Shown one piece after another: positions 39,758-52,512 of a stretch of 64,000 nucleotides of DNA; position 1 is the stretch's first letter; the number at the start of each line of letters is the position of its first letter. This stretch comes from Mycobacterium sp. 3519A. GTDB taxonomy: Bacteria > Actinomycetota > Actinomycetes > Mycobacteriales > Mycobacteriaceae. The stretch is taken from the NCBI RefSeq assembly GCF_900240945.1, contig NZ_OESG01000013.1, forward strand, positions 2,503,622 to 2,567,621, given 5' to 3'. The notes below the pieces were generated by a model, which saw nothing but the letters and a program-made list of their open reading frames with translations, was not told the DNA's origin and searched no databases. The translations under genes were made by a program, and so were the position numbers.

Positions 39758-40765
39758 ATGACACTTCCATTGCTCGGACCGATGACGCTGACGGGCTTCG
39801 ACCACGTCTGGTACTTCCTGTTCCTGTTCGTGGTGGCCGGACTCGTCGTGCTGTACCTCGCCATGCAGCGGTCGCGGCGCAAACGGCTGCAGCAGTTCGC
39901 CAACACCGAGTTGCTGGAAAGCGTTGCACCCAAACGGCCTTCGCGCTGGCGCCATCTGGCGACGGTGCTGTTGATCGTGTCCCTGGTGTCGTTCACCATC
40001 GCGATGGCCGGGCCGACACACGACGTCAAGATTCCGCGCAACCGCGCCGTGGTGATGTTGGTGATCGACGTGTCGCAGTCGATGCGGGCCACCGACATCG
40101 AGCCGAGTCGGATGGCCGCCGCTCAGGAGGCGGCCAAGCAGTTCGTCGACCAGATGACGCCGGGCATCAACCTGGGGCTCATCTCGTATGCGGGCACGGC
40201 GACCGTGCTGGTGTCGCCGACCACCAACCGCGACGCGTCCAAGAACGCGATCGACAAGCTGCAGGTGGCCGACCGGACCGCGACCGGCGAGGCGATCTTC
40301 ACCGCACTGCAGGCCATCAACACCGTCGGCGCGGTGATCGGCGGCGGTGACACGCCGCCGCCCGCTCGCATCGTGCTGATGTCCGACGGCAAGGAGACGG
40401 TGCCGTCGAACCCGGACAACCCCAAGGGCGCCTACACCGCCGCGCGGACCGCGAAGGACCAGGGCGTGGGGATCTCCACTGTCGCGTTCGGCACCCCGTA
40501 CGGCTACGTCGAGATGAACGATCAGCGCACGCCCGTGCCGGTGGACGACGAGATGCTCAAGAAGATCGCCCAGCTGTCGAACGGCCAGTCCTACACCGCG
40601 GACAGCCTCGAACAGCTCAAAGAGGTCTTCACCAACCTGCAGGAGCAGATCGGCTACGAGACTCGCAAGGGCGATGCCAGCGCCGGCTGGCTGCGACTGG
40701 GCGCGTTGGTGTTGGCGCTGGCGGCGGTCGCGGCGTTGCTGATCAACCGCAGGTTGCCCAACTGA
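39758..40765 (+). CDS. VWA-domain membrane protein, copy 2 (tandem paralogue)
   Basis: This protein also has 335 residues and shares most residues with copy 1 throughout, without gaps. The metal site (DVSQS, LMSDGKE) is intact. Most changes lie in the N-terminal membrane segments and next to them, for example [15 protein letters not shown] against [15 protein letters not shown]. Both copies appear functional. Gene conversion or selection for similar VWA faces is possible. Only one such gene is known to me at this place in M. tuberculosis. Confidence 0.9.
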   Translation: MTLPLLGPMTLTGFDHVWYFLFLFVVAGLVVLYLAMQRSRRKRLQQFANTELLESVAPKRPSRWRHLATVLLIVSLVSFTIAMAGPTHDVKIPRNRAVVMLVIDVSQSMRATDIEPSRMAAAQEAAKQFVDQMTPGINLGLISYAGTATVLVSPTTNRDASKNAIDKLQVADRTATGEAIFTALQAINTVGAVIGGGDTPPPARIVLMSDGKETVPSNPDNPKGAYTAARTAKDQGVGISTVAFGTPYGYVEMNDQRTPVPVDDEMLKKIAQLSNGQSYTADSLEQLKEVFTNLQEQIGYETRKGDASAGWLRLGALVLALAAVAALLINRRLPN

Positions 40766-40775
40766 CTAAGGCGAT

Positions 40776-41529
<754 letters not shown>

Positions 41530-41544
41530 AAAGGAAACCAGAAC

Positions 41545-42354
41545 ATGGCAGGACTTCTTGAAGGCAAGCGCATCCTCGTCACGGGGATCATCACCGACTC
41601 GTCGATCGCCTTCCACATCGCCAAGGTGGCGCAGGAGGCGGGCGCCGAATTGGTGCTCACCGGTTTCGACCGGATGAAGCTCATCCAACGCATCGCCGAC
41701 CGGTTGCCGCAGAAGGCGCCGCTGCTGGAACTCGACGTGCAGAACGAGGAGCACCTCAATTCGCTCGCCGACCGGGTGCTCGAGGTGATCGGGCAGGACA
41801 ACAAGCTCGACGGCGTGGTGCACTCGATCGGCTACATGCCGCAGACCGGGATGGGCATCAACCCGTTCTTCGATGCGCCGTATGCGGACGTCGCCAAGGG
41901 CATCCACATCTCCGCGTACTCCTACGCCTCACTTGCGAAAGCGCTGCTGCCCATCATGAATCCCGGCGGCGGCATCGTCGGGATGGACTTCGACCCGACC
42001 CGCGCGATGCCCGCCTACAACTGGATGACGGTGGCCAAGAGCGCGCTGGAGTCGGTGAACCGATTCGTCGCCCGGGAAGCCGGTAAGTACGGTGTGCGGT
42101 CGAATCTCGTTGCGGCCGGGCCGATCCGGACCCTGGCGATGAGCGCGATCGTCGGTGGGGCGCTCGGCGAGGAAGCCGGTGCCCAGATGCAGCTGCTCGA
42201 AGAGGGCTGGGATCAGCGCGCCCCGATCGGCTGGAACATGAAGGATCCGACGCCGGTCGCCAAGACGGTGTGCGCACTGCTGTCCGACTGGCTGCCCGCC
42301 ACCACCGGCACCGTCGTCTACGCCGACGGCGGCGCCAGCACGCAGTTGCTCTAA
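41545..42354 (+). CDS. inhA: Enoyl-ACP reductase InhA
   Basis: The 269-residue NADH-dependent reductase completes the FAS-II elongation cycle and is the target of isoniazid-NAD and ethionamide adducts. Length equals that of M. tuberculosis. S94 (VHSIGYMPQ), I16, I21, I47 and I95 are the common wild-type residues. The catalytic pair Y158 and K165 is in [10 protein letters not shown], and F149 is present. A GAAAGGAAACC ribosome-binding site lies upstream in the 15-base gap after mabA. Its TAA abuts the ATG of hemH. Confidence 0.97.
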   Translation: MAGLLEGKRILVTGIITDSSIAFHIAKVAQEAGAELVLTGFDRMKLIQRIADRLPQKAPLLELDVQNEEHLNSLADRVLEVIGQDNKLDGVVHSIGYMPQTGMGINPFFDAPYADVAKGIHISAYSYASLAKALLPIMNPGGGIVGMDFDPTRAMPAYNWMTVAKSALESVNRFVAREAGKYGVRSNLVAAGPIRTLAMSAIVGGALGEEAGAQMQLLEEGWDQRAPIGWNMKDPTPVAKTVCALLSDWLPATTGTVVYADGGASTQLL

Positions 42355-43347
42355 ATGGAATTCGATGCGCTTCTGCTCCTGTCCTTCGGCGGGCCGGAGG
42401 CGCCCGAACACGTGATGCCGTTCCTGGAGAACGTCACCCGCGGCCGTGGCATCCCCCGCGAACGGCTGCAATCGGTCGCCGAGCACTACCTGCACTTCGG
42501 TGGTGTATCGCCGATCAACGGCATCAACCGCGAACTGATCGCGGCGATCGAGGCCGAGATCGACCTGCCGGTGTACTTCGGCAACCGGAACTGGGAGCCC
42601 TACGTCGAGGACACGGTTGTTGCCATGCGCGACAACGGGGTTCGCCGCGCCGCCGTGTTCGCGACCTCGGCGTGGGGTGGCTACTCCAGTTGCACGCAGT
42701 ACGTCGAGGACATCGCCCGAGCCAGGGCCGCGGCGGGCGACGGGGCGCCGCAACTGGTGAAGCTGCGCCAGTACTTCGACCATCCGTTGTTCGTGGAGAT
42801 GTTCGCCGCGGCCATCGCGACGGCGAAGCAGACGGTGCCCGACGACGCCCGACTGGTGTTCACCGCGCATTCCATTCCGCTGGCGGCCCGAAACCGTTGT
42901 GGCGCAGACCTGTACAGCCGCCAGGTGGGCTATTCGTCGCATCTGGTGGCCACCGCTGCCGGCTACGACGACTATGACCAGGTGTGGCAGTCGCGCTCGG
43001 GCCCGCCGTCGGTGCCGTGGCTCGAACCCGACATCGGTGATCATTTGTCGGCACTGGCGGAAAGCGGCACCACGGCGGTGATCGTCTGTCCGATCGGTTT
43101 CGTCTCCGACCACATCGAGGTGGTGTGGGACCTGGACAACGAGTTGGCGCAGCAGGCCGCCGACCTCGGCATCGAGTTCGCGAGGGCGGCAACCCCGAAC
43201 GCCGATCCGCGCTTCGCCCGGCTGGTCGCCGACTTGGTCGACGAGGTGGCCGCGGGCCGCGAGCCGTCGAGGGTGCCGGGGCCGGATGCGCCACCGCTAC
43301 AGGGCTTTTCGGTCGACGGCGTGGTGTGCACGCCGAACTGCAGCTAG
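42355..43347 (+). CDS. hemH: Ferrochelatase (coproporphyrin III type)
   Basis: The 330-residue enzyme inserts ferrous iron into the porphyrin. In actinobacteria the substrate is coproporphyrin III (CpfC type). Motifs are [29 protein letters not shown] and FTAHSIP with the catalytic histidine. C182 (RNRCGAD) and the C-terminal VVCTPNC (C325, C329) are probably part of the [2Fe-2S] ligand set of actinobacterial ferrochelatases. It starts directly after the inhA stop. This ties haem synthesis to mycolate genes, as in M. tuberculosis (Rv1485). Confidence 0.95.
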   Translation: MEFDALLLLSFGGPEAPEHVMPFLENVTRGRGIPRERLQSVAEHYLHFGGVSPINGINRELIAAIEAEIDLPVYFGNRNWEPYVEDTVVAMRDNGVRRAAVFATSAWGGYSSCTQYVEDIARARAAAGDGAPQLVKLRQYFDHPLFVEMFAAAIATAKQTVPDDARLVFTAHSIPLAARNRCGADLYSRQVGYSSHLVATAAGYDDYDQVWQSRSGPPSVPWLEPDIGDHLSALAESGTTAVIVCPIGFVSDHIEVVWDLDNELAQQAADLGIEFARAATPNADPRFARLVADLVDEVAAGREPSRVPGPDAPPLQGFSVDGVVCTPNCS

Positions 43348-43708
43348 CAAATTTCAGGTAGGGCGACGGGGCGGAGCAATCGAGCGGCCGTTGCGCGCAG
43401 GCCACCGGCGATCGTAGCCACCCAGCACCGTCATCGTTTGCCAGTTTCTTGCGACGACAACAAAATCCCTCTACTTCGCTTCCTCGGCCAGCCGAGCACG
43501 ATTGCGCGATGAGCGTGTCGCGTATCCGTGCTCTCGTATTTCGTGACTGGGATAGCCGAAAACAGCTAATTATTCTGCGCGTCAATTACTTGACTACGCA
43601 ATTATCGATGTACACCACGCCCGGGATTGCGGCATATTTCGCCGTTCCACAGGAGGTTTTCAGCTACCTTCTGGCAGATCATCAGTTAACTTCTGCCCGG
43701 GGGTCATC
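43348..43708. other. 361-base intergenic region, AT-rich in its second half
   Basis: No convincing gene is present. From about 43540 to 43690 the sequence is clearly richer in A and T than its surroundings. It contains a TTGACT hexamer at 43591-43596 that could be a -35 box, and a strong AGGAGG at 43651-43656. The AGGAGG has no start codon at a suitable distance; the next gene begins 52 bases further on. A regulated promoter or leader for the following exported protein is likely. Confidence 0.5.
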
Positions 43709-45070
43709 ATGCAACTCAGCCTCAAGCCCTACGTCACGAATGGCATCGTCATCGCTGGTGCAGCCGCCCTGGTCGCCGCACCCATCACCATTTCGCCGCC
43801 TGATATCAGCCAGCCCATTGCCGTCGCCGAGCGAACGATAGCTGTCGAGCAGAAGGCGTTGGTCAACGATTTACTCGACGCGTTCGCGCTCGTGGCAGAC
43901 GCCACCGGCGAAACCATCAGCAACGCCATTTTCTTTGTCGGGGTTGAACCGAACTTCGAGGCCCGCTGGGTGCAGGCGCTGATTCATAACCCGGGATTGG
44001 CGGCCAGCATCGCGAGTGGCGTCGTCACGCTGGAACTGCTCGATCTCTTGGACATACCGTCTCCGCTGATCGGTGCACTCACGTATTTGCTGCCGGCGCA
44101 GTTGGGTCAACCCATCGCCGATGCGTACGCAGCGTTGTTCGAATTCATCGATCCGGGTCGACTGGGCGGCCTGCTGCCTGATCCGACAGCAGGCATCAAC
44201 GCCATCAACTCGGCGCTGCTTTCCCCGCTCGTCGACAACTTGACCAACGGAATCGCCACTGCGTTCGACAGCGTCGGCGTATCCATATGGGGCGGCTTGG
44301 GGTTCTTGGGCGCGGCGCCGAACGCGGTGCTGAGTGTCGCGCAGTCCGCCATTGCCAACCCCGGGGATATCCCTGGACTGGCCAGCTTCCTCGCGTACAG
44401 CTTGATAAATCCGTTCTCGAACCCCGTGCCGATCGACTCGCTGTATTCGCTAGGGATCGAGCCGGTCATCGACGGCGTGATCAAGACCGCCGTGCCGCCC
44501 ATCGGGAGTCTTGTCGCTGCCGTCAAGAACGGGCTCGACGGCGCGTTGACGGCCGTGCTGAACGCACTGCCTGCGCCCGTTGCCCCGTCGCCATTCGTCT
44601 CGCCATTGCGAGTGCCGGCGAATGACGTGTCGAGCACTGAGGTGGTCGACCCGGCGGACAACGCTCGCCTGGTCAACGTCACGGTCGCCGACTCCGATGC
44701 GGAGCCCGGCCTCAAGGATTCAGGCGTCAAGGATTCGGGCGACAGCGGTGATGGTGCGAAAGGCGCGGCCGCGCAACAGGACCCGTCGGAGGCAGATGAT
44801 CCGGGCACCACGGTGAAGAAGGCGCCCGCTACGCGTGCCAACGGGCATGTGCGGCTCAACGTGAAAAAGGTCAACCCGCTGGTCGGCAAGCGCGACAACA
44901 CGAAGGCCGTCAGTGCGGATCCGTCGAATCAAGCGGACTCCAACACGACCGACAGCGTGACCCCGGTGAAAGCGGATGCCGGCAGCCCCGACGCCGCAGG
45001 CACACCGGACAACAGCCCCGCCGGCGAGAACACCAACGAAAACGGTGACACCGGCCAGGACGCCAAATAG
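43709..45070 (+). CDS. Exported porin-like protein with disordered C-terminal tail
   Basis: The 453-residue protein opens MQLSLKPYVTNGIVIAGAAA, a probable signal peptide or anchor. Residues about 40-290 are rich in alanine, leucine and glycine with amphipathic helix-like stretches (IGALTYLLPAQLGQPIADAY). The last 150 residues are polar and apparently disordered (DSGVKDSGDSGDG, PATRANGHVRLNV, ENTNENGDTGQDAK). Proteins of this kind in mycobacteria are sometimes labelled outer-membrane porin GjpA, from memory; the true function is open. It is not in the same place in M. tuberculosis. The start ATG is 52 bases after an unused AGGAGG. Confidence 0.7.
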   Translation: MQLSLKPYVTNGIVIAGAAALVAAPITISPPDISQPIAVAERTIAVEQKALVNDLLDAFALVADATGETISNAIFFVGVEPNFEARWVQALIHNPGLAASIASGVVTLELLDLLDIPSPLIGALTYLLPAQLGQPIADAYAALFEFIDPGRLGGLLPDPTAGINAINSALLSPLVDNLTNGIATAFDSVGVSIWGGLGFLGAAPNAVLSVAQSAIANPGDIPGLASFLAYSLINPFSNPVPIDSLYSLGIEPVIDGVIKTAVPPIGSLVAAVKNGLDGALTAVLNALPAPVAPSPFVSPLRVPANDVSSTEVVDPADNARLVNVTVADSDAEPGLKDSGVKDSGDSGDGAKGAAAQQDPSEADDPGTTVKKAPATRANGHVRLNVKKVNPLVGKRDNTKAVSADPSNQADSNTTDSVTPVKADAGSPDAAGTPDNSPAGENTNENGDTGQDAK

Positions 45071-45072
45071 CG

Positions 45073-45915
45073 CTACTGCCAGGCTGAGTACAGGATCGCG
45101 GTGACCGCTGCCATCCGCGCCTCGCGCACCACCGAGGACAGCGGACGCAGCGCGTCGCTGGCGATCTGAACCTCCGACGACGTCTGCAACCCGATCGGGA
45201 TCAGCCCGGAACTCACGGTGATGATTGCGTCGATGTGGGCGGCGTTCTCGAGCACACGCACCGCCCGCGACGGCGCATGATCGGGCACCCGATGGCCCCG
45301 ATTGCTTTCGAGTACCTGCTCGACGAGACCGCGGGGATCGGCCACGTCGCTGCCCGCGGCGCGGATGGCCCCGAGCGCATCGGCGGCTGACCGCACGGCA
45401 TTTCGCAGCGTGAGTTCGGCGTCACCGAGGTCGTGGTATTCGTCGGGCACTCCCGCGGACACGGAGTACACCGTCCACGACAACGACGTCGGTTCCGGTT
45501 CGTAGTCGGACTCGTCGTCGAGTTCGTCGTACTCGAATTCCGGCACCAGACCCACCGCGGTCGACGCGTCCCGCCCGATGATGACGGCCTCACCCGCTGT
45601 CACCGCATCGCGTTGGAATTGGGTGCCAGCAGGCAGTCCGCGCACGTCGCCGGGCACCGGCAACGCCACGCCGATGGCGGGTGCCGACAATCCCGTTCCC
45701 GCACTGGTGCGCACCGTCTGCAGCAGCGAAACCGCGCCAGCGTCGTTCAGATCGGGCCATGGCAAACCGGTGCGGCCTGCCGCAACGGAGTCGTAGGCCG
45801 TTACCGAATGCCTTGGTGCCCATTGCGATAACGCATCGAGCACATCGTCAGGCGCGGCTGCGCCTGCGAGCCAGGCGTTGGCCCACACAGAGAGGGAGAC
45901 ACTGGGGCACCACAT
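45073..45915 (-). CDS. Conserved hypothetical protein (Rv1486c-like)
   Basis: The 280-residue protein begins [18 protein letters not shown] and contains an acidic stretch ([17 protein letters not shown]) in the middle. It is soluble by appearance and has no motif I can name. Its gene position and strand match Rv1486c. It ends two bases from the stop of the convergent porin-like gene and is divergent from nfeD with a 59-base gap. Confidence 0.75.
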   Translation of the reverse strand: MWCPSVSLSVWANAWLAGAAAPDDVLDALSQWAPRHSVTAYDSVAAGRTGLPWPDLNDAGAVSLLQTVRTSAGTGLSAPAIGVALPVPGDVRGLPAGTQFQRDAVTAGEAVIIGRDASTAVGLVPEFEYDELDDESDYEPEPTSLSWTVYSVSAGVPDEYHDLGDAELTLRNAVRSAADALGAIRAAGSDVADPRGLVEQVLESNRGHRVPDHAPSRAVRVLENAAHIDAIITVSSGLIPIGLQTSSEVQIASDALRPLSSVVREARMAAVTAILYSAWQ

Positions 45916-45974
45916 GATGCTCGCAGTGTAGTTGTTAACCGCTCATTGAGTCGGCTACGCGCTAGGCTGACGGC

Positions 45975-46406
45975 ATGCCCGTCCCGCTGATCTGGCTAAT
46001 CGCCGCACTGGGTCTTGCCGGGGCCGAAGCGCTGACCGGCGACCTGTTTCTGCTCATGCTCGGCGGCGGTGCGCTGGCCGCGGCCGGGTCCAGTCTGATC
46101 TTCGACGACCTGTGGGTGCACGGCGCCGTTTTCCTCGTTGTCTCAGTGCTTCTGCTGGTGCTGGTGCGGCCCGCGCTGAAGCGACACTTCATGTCGGGCA
46201 AGGGGCTGCCCGAACCGGTGAAGGCACTCGAGGGCAAGAGCGCTCTCGTGCTCGACCGGGTGGCGCGCCATGAGGGCCAGGTGAAACTCGACGGCGAAAT
46301 CTGGACGGCGCGCCCGTACAACCAGGACGATGTCTACGAACCCGGCGACCACGTCACCGTCGTGCACATCGACGGCGCCACCGCGGTCGTCCAAAAGGTC
46401 CTCTAG
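45975..46406 (+). CDS. nfeD: NfeD-like membrane protein
   Basis: The 143-residue protein has two or three N-terminal hydrophobic segments (PLIWLIAALGLAGAEAL, LLMLGGGALAAAGSSL, AVFLVVSVLLLVLV) and a C-terminal OB-fold domain (ALEGKSALVLDRVARHEGQV, PGDHVTVVHIDGATAVV). NfeD-type proteins work with SPFH/stomatin partners, and such a gene follows 33 bases downstream. It corresponds to Rv1487. Confidence 0.92.
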   Translation: MPVPLIWLIAALGLAGAEALTGDLFLLMLGGGALAAAGSSLIFDDLWVHGAVFLVVSVLLLVLVRPALKRHFMSGKGLPEPVKALEGKSALVLDRVARHEGQVKLDGEIWTARPYNQDDVYEPGDHVTVVHIDGATAVVQKVL

Positions 46407-46439
46407 AGAACATCGGGCAAACGAGGGGAAGGAACCCGC

Positions 46440-47645
46440 ATGGAAGGTGCCGTCGCCGGCCTCATTCTGGTCGGGGTGTTGGTGGTGTTCGCCGCCATCA
46501 TCGTCGCCAAATCGATAGCGCTGATCCCGCAGGCCGAAGCCGCGGTGATCGAACGGCTGGGCCGCTACAGCAAGACCGTGTCGGGCCAACTGACACTGCT
46601 GCTGCCGTTCATCGACAAGATCCGTGCCAGGGTGGATCTGCGTGAGCGGGTGGTGTCCTTCCCGCCGCAGCCGGTGATCACCGAGGACAACCTGACGGTC
46701 AACATCGACACGGTGGTCTACTTCCAGGTCACCAACCCGCAGGCCGCGGTGTACCAGATCAGCAACTACATCGTCGGCGTCGAGCAGTTGACCACCACCA
46801 CGCTGCGCAACGTGGTGGGCGGTATGACGTTGGAGCAGACGCTGACCTCACGCGACCAGATCAACGCTCAGTTGCGCGGCGTGCTCGACGAGGCAACCGG
46901 CCGTTGGGGTTTGCGTGTCGCGCGCGTCGAACTGCGCAGCATCGATCCACCCCCGTCGATCCAGGACTCGATGGAAAAGCAGATGCGCGCCGACCGCGAG
47001 AAGCGCGCGATGATCCTGACCGCCGAGGGCACCCGGGAGGCGTCGATCAAACAGGCGGAAGGCCAGAAGCAGTCGCAGATCCTCGCGGCCGAGGGCGCCA
47101 AACAAGCGGCGATCCTGGCCGCCGAGGCTGACCGCCAGTCCCGGATCCTGCGCGCCCAAGGCGAGCGCGCCGCCCAGTACCTGCAGGCGCAGGGCCAGGC
47201 CAAGGCCATCGAGAAGACGTTCGCCGCGATCAAGGCGGGCAGGCCGACGCCGGAGATGCTGGCCTATCAGTATCTGCAGACGCTGCCCCAGATGGCCAAG
47301 GGCGAGGCCAACAAGGTCTGGGTGGTGCCGAGCGACTTCGGTTCGGCGCTACAGGGTTTCACCAAGTTGCTCGGCGCGCCGGGCGAAGACGGCGTGTTCC
47401 GCTACACGCCGTCACCGATCGAGGAGAACCTGCCGAAGCCCGAGGACGATTCCGAAGAGGTGGCCGACTGGTTCTCGACGCAGACTGATCCGGCGATCGC
47501 CCAGGCCGTCGCCAAGGCCGAGGCCGAAGCGCGCACGCCCGTGGCGGGCCCTGCCTACTCGCCGTCGCCGTCGTTGAACCCGCCGCCTCCCGGCGCCACC
47601 GCGCCCGTCATCCGTGACGGCGGTGGCGGCGCGCACTCGCGGTAG
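46440..47645 (+). CDS. SPFH/stomatin-like membrane scaffold protein
   Basis: The 401-residue protein has one N-terminal membrane segment (AVAGLILVGVLVVFAAIIVA). The SPFH domain spans about residues 30-190 (AEAAVIERLGRYSKTVSG, VNIDTVVYFQVTNP). A coiled coil follows at about 190-260 (EGTREASIKQAEGQKQSQIL, AAEGAKQAAILAAEADRQ). The C-terminal tail is proline-rich. Such proteins form oligomeric rings at the membrane and are paired with NfeD. GGGGAAGGA precedes the ATG. Its last 91 bases overlap the convergent TVP38-type gene. It matches Rv1488. Confidence 0.93.
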   Translation: MEGAVAGLILVGVLVVFAAIIVAKSIALIPQAEAAVIERLGRYSKTVSGQLTLLLPFIDKIRARVDLRERVVSFPPQPVITEDNLTVNIDTVVYFQVTNPQAAVYQISNYIVGVEQLTTTTLRNVVGGMTLEQTLTSRDQINAQLRGVLDEATGRWGLRVARVELRSIDPPPSIQDSMEKQMRADREKRAMILTAEGTREASIKQAEGQKQSQILAAEGAKQAAILAAEADRQSRILRAQGERAAQYLQAQGQAKAIEKTFAAIKAGRPTPEMLAYQYLQTLPQMAKGEANKVWVVPSDFGSALQGFTKLLGAPGEDGVFRYTPSPIEENLPKPEDDSEEVADWFSTQTDPAIAQAVAKAEAEARTPVAGPAYSPSPSLNPPPPGATAPVIRDGGGGAHSR

Positions 47646-48364
47646 TCGGCGAGGCGCTGCCGGTGGTGACGCCGGTGGGTGCGGATCTCGTAGATCAGGC
47701 CTGCGATGCCGATGCTGGCCGTGCACAGCGAAACGACGAACAGCAGCGGACTGACATTGCCGGTGAGCGCGTCGCCGAGGATGACCACCGCGGCCGTCCC
47801 CGGCAGCAGACCGACCAGGGTGGCCAGCGTGTACGGCAGCACCCGCACCGCCGACGCACCGCATGCGTAGTTGACGACCGAGAACGGCATCGCGGGGATC
47901 ATCCGCATCGAGATCACAGTGGGCCAGCCACGCTCGCGAAGGCGTGCGTCGACGGATTCCACCCGGTCGTGTTTGACCAGTCGGCTCAACTGCCAACCCG
48001 CGGCGCGCACCAACAGCAAGGCGATCACCGCACTGACGGTGCTTGCCAGCACCGCCAACGGAACGCCGAGGTAGGGCCCGAAAAGCAGGCCTGCGGTCAG
48101 GGTGAACACCGTGCGCGGAAACGGAAACACCGTCACCAGGATGTGGGCGGCGAGGAAGGCCAGCGGGAACCACGGGCCGACCGACTTCGCCCAATCCCGC
48201 ATCTGAAGGGCCGTCGGCAACGGAATCAGCACCGCAACTGCGATCAGAATCACAATTGCTGTGAGGATCGCGATGAACCGGCGGGGCGACACCGACGACG
48301 CCGTCGAGATCACCGCGGCACGCAGCGCGCGAAGGGTGTTGACGACGGGTTTCACGCCTTCCAA
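47555..48364 (-). CDS. TVP38/TMEM64 family membrane protein
   Basis: The protein of about 269 residues has five or six hydrophobic segments and the family motif TVFPFPRTVFTLTAGLLFG, followed by RMIPAMPFSVVNYACGAS. TVP38/TMEM64 (SNARE-associated, DedA-like) proteins are thought to move lipids across membranes. The start is unclear: TTG at 48364, or GTG at 48355 (VKPVVNTL). Its 3' end lies inside the SPFH gene, with 91 bases shared in opposite directions. It corresponds to Rv1491c. Confidence 0.82.
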   Translation of the reverse strand: MEGVKPVVNTLRALRAAVISTASSVSPRRFIAILTAIVILIAVAVLIPLPTALQMRDWAKSVGPWFPLAFLAAHILVTVFPFPRTVFTLTAGLLFGPYLGVPLAVLASTVSAVIALLLVRAAGWQLSRLVKHDRVESVDARLRERGWPTVISMRMIPAMPFSVVNYACGASAVRVLPYTLATLVGLLPGTAAVVILGDALTGNVSPLLFVVSLCTASIGIAGLIYEIRTHRRHHRQRLADYRECAPPPPSRMTGAVAPGGGGFNDGDGE

Positions 48365-48455
48365 GACTACGGGCAGCGCGGCGCCGACACGCTCTCAGCG
48401 CCAGTGTGAGTTGGCCGACCAGCAGGCGATCCTGTGAGCGCGATCAATTAGCCTG

Positions 48456-50252
48456 ATGGCCGTGCAGAAACGCGGCGTTGCGGATTCCGATATCGCGAGC
48501 TGGCGCACGGCGGTCGCCGGTGTGCTGGCCAAGAGCACCAGGCGCGACCCGGCGGATTTGCCCGCCGAGCCCGAGCGGCTGCTCGATTCGCCGACCTACG
48601 AAGGGTTTCCCGTCCGCCCGCTGTACACCTCGCTCGACGCGTTGCCGGAAGCCGCGCTGCCGGGGCAGTGGCCGTTCGTCAGGGGCGGTGACGCGCTGCG
48701 CGACGTCAAGTCCGGATGGCGGGTCGCCGAGGCGTTTCCCGCGAACGGGTCGGCCGCCGCTGACGCCAACGGCGCGGTGCTGCTGGCGCTGACCGAGGGC
48801 GTCAGCGCGCTGGTGCTACGCGTCGAGGGTGCGGCGACGCACCTCGACCGGTTGCTCGACGGGGTCTTCCTGGACCTCGTCCCTGTCGTCCTCGACGCCG
48901 GTGCCGACTACGCGGCCGCGTCGGATGCGTTGCTCGCGCTGTTGACCGACCTCGACAACGACCAGCGGTCGCGGCTGTCGGTGGATCTCGGCGCGGACCC
49001 GCTGATCGCGCCGTTGAGTGGGCGACCGGCACCCGGCGTCGCCGACGTCGTCGCGGTGGCGGGCAAGGTGACCGACTACGACGGCGGCGTGCGTGCCATC
49101 ACCGTCGACGGCCCCGCGTTCCACAATCTCGGCGCAAGCGCATCGTGGGAACTCGCCGCGGCCGTCGCCGCCGCCGTCAGCTATCTGCGCCTGCTCGTCG
49201 ACGGCGGGCTGGCGGCGCGAGATGCGCTGCGGCAGATCAGTTTCCGTTTCGCCGCAGACGACGACCAGTTCATGACAATCGCCAAACTGCGTGCGGCGCG
49301 GCAACTCTGGGCGCGGGTGGCCGAGGTGGTGGGGGAGTCCGACGCGGGCGCAGCGCGTCTGCATGCGGTCACGTCGCTGCCGATGATGGCGCAAAGGGAT
49401 CCGTGGGTGAACATGCTGCGCACCACGGTGGCGGCGTTCTCCGCAGGCGCAGGCGGTGCGGACACCGTGCTGGTCCATCCGTTCGACGTGGCGATACCCG
49501 GCGGTTTTCCCGGCACCGCGCCGAGTTTCGCGCGGCGCATCGCCCGCAACACCCAACTACTGCTGCTCGAGGAGTCGCACATCGGCCGCGTGCTCGACCC
49601 CGCAGGCGGATCGTGGTTCGTCGAAGACCTCACCGAAAGCCTGGCCGAACAGGCGTGGAAACACTTCCAGGACATCGAGTCCCGCGGCGGCTTCGAGGCG
49701 GCCCGCGACTACGTCGTCGATCAGATCAAAGAAGTCGCCGACCGCCGCGCCGACGACATCGCCCACCGGCGCACATCGCTCACCGGCGTCAACGAATATC
49801 CGAATCTCGCGGAACCGCCACTCCCGCAAGGTGATGCCCTCGAAACAGTGGTGCGCTACGCCGCCGGGTTCGAGGCGCTGCGCAACCGGTCGGACGCCTT
49901 CCTGGAGAAGACCGGTTCACGGCCGAAGGTGTTGCTGCTGCCACTCGGCCCGCTGGCCGAGCACAACGTCCGCACCACGTTCGCGACGAACCTACTGGCG
50001 TCCGGTGGCATCGAGGCGGTCACCGAAGACACCACCGCCCAGATCGCGGTGATCTGCGGCACCGACGCCCGCTACGCGGCCGAGGCGTCCGCCGCAGTCG
50101 ACGCGGCACGCAAAGCGGGGATCTCACACGTTCTGCTGGCAGGCCCGGAAAAGGCTGTGGCCGAAGCGGATTCGAAACCCGATGGCTACCTGACCGCCAA
50201 GATCGACGCGGTCAAGACGCTCTCGGACCTGCTCAGCCGATTGGGGGCATGA
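48456..50252 (+). CDS. mutA: Methylmalonyl-CoA mutase small subunit
   Basis: The 598-residue subunit has the mutase TIM barrel ([46 protein letters not shown]) but its C-terminal flavodoxin-like domain lacks the DxHxxG motif, so it cannot bind cobalamin. It is the structural partner of MutB. The ATG gives [15 protein letters not shown] two codons later is an alternative. It is separated by one base from mutB. Confidence 0.95.
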   Translation: MAVQKRGVADSDIASWRTAVAGVLAKSTRRDPADLPAEPERLLDSPTYEGFPVRPLYTSLDALPEAALPGQWPFVRGGDALRDVKSGWRVAEAFPANGSAAADANGAVLLALTEGVSALVLRVEGAATHLDRLLDGVFLDLVPVVLDAGADYAAASDALLALLTDLDNDQRSRLSVDLGADPLIAPLSGRPAPGVADVVAVAGKVTDYDGGVRAITVDGPAFHNLGASASWELAAAVAAAVSYLRLLVDGGLAARDALRQISFRFAADDDQFMTIAKLRAARQLWARVAEVVGESDAGAARLHAVTSLPMMAQRDPWVNMLRTTVAAFSAGAGGADTVLVHPFDVAIPGGFPGTAPSFARRIARNTQLLLLEESHIGRVLDPAGGSWFVEDLTESLAEQAWKHFQDIESRGGFEAARDYVVDQIKEVADRRADDIAHRRTSLTGVNEYPNLAEPPLPQGDALETVVRYAAGFEALRNRSDAFLEKTGSRPKVLLLPLGPLAEHNVRTTFATNLLASGGIEAVTEDTTAQIAVICGTDARYAAEASAAVDAARKAGISHVLLAGPEKAVAEADSKPDGYLTAKIDAVKTLSDLLSRLGA

Positions 50253-50253
50253 C

Positions 50254-52512
<2,259 letters not shown>

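Noticed and set aside
43449..43841. A 130-codon plus-strand open frame in the 43.3-43.8 kb spacer.
   Set aside because: It runs through the AT-rich leader into another frame of the following gene, has no ribosome-binding site and turns into a Ser/Pro-rich shadow sequence.
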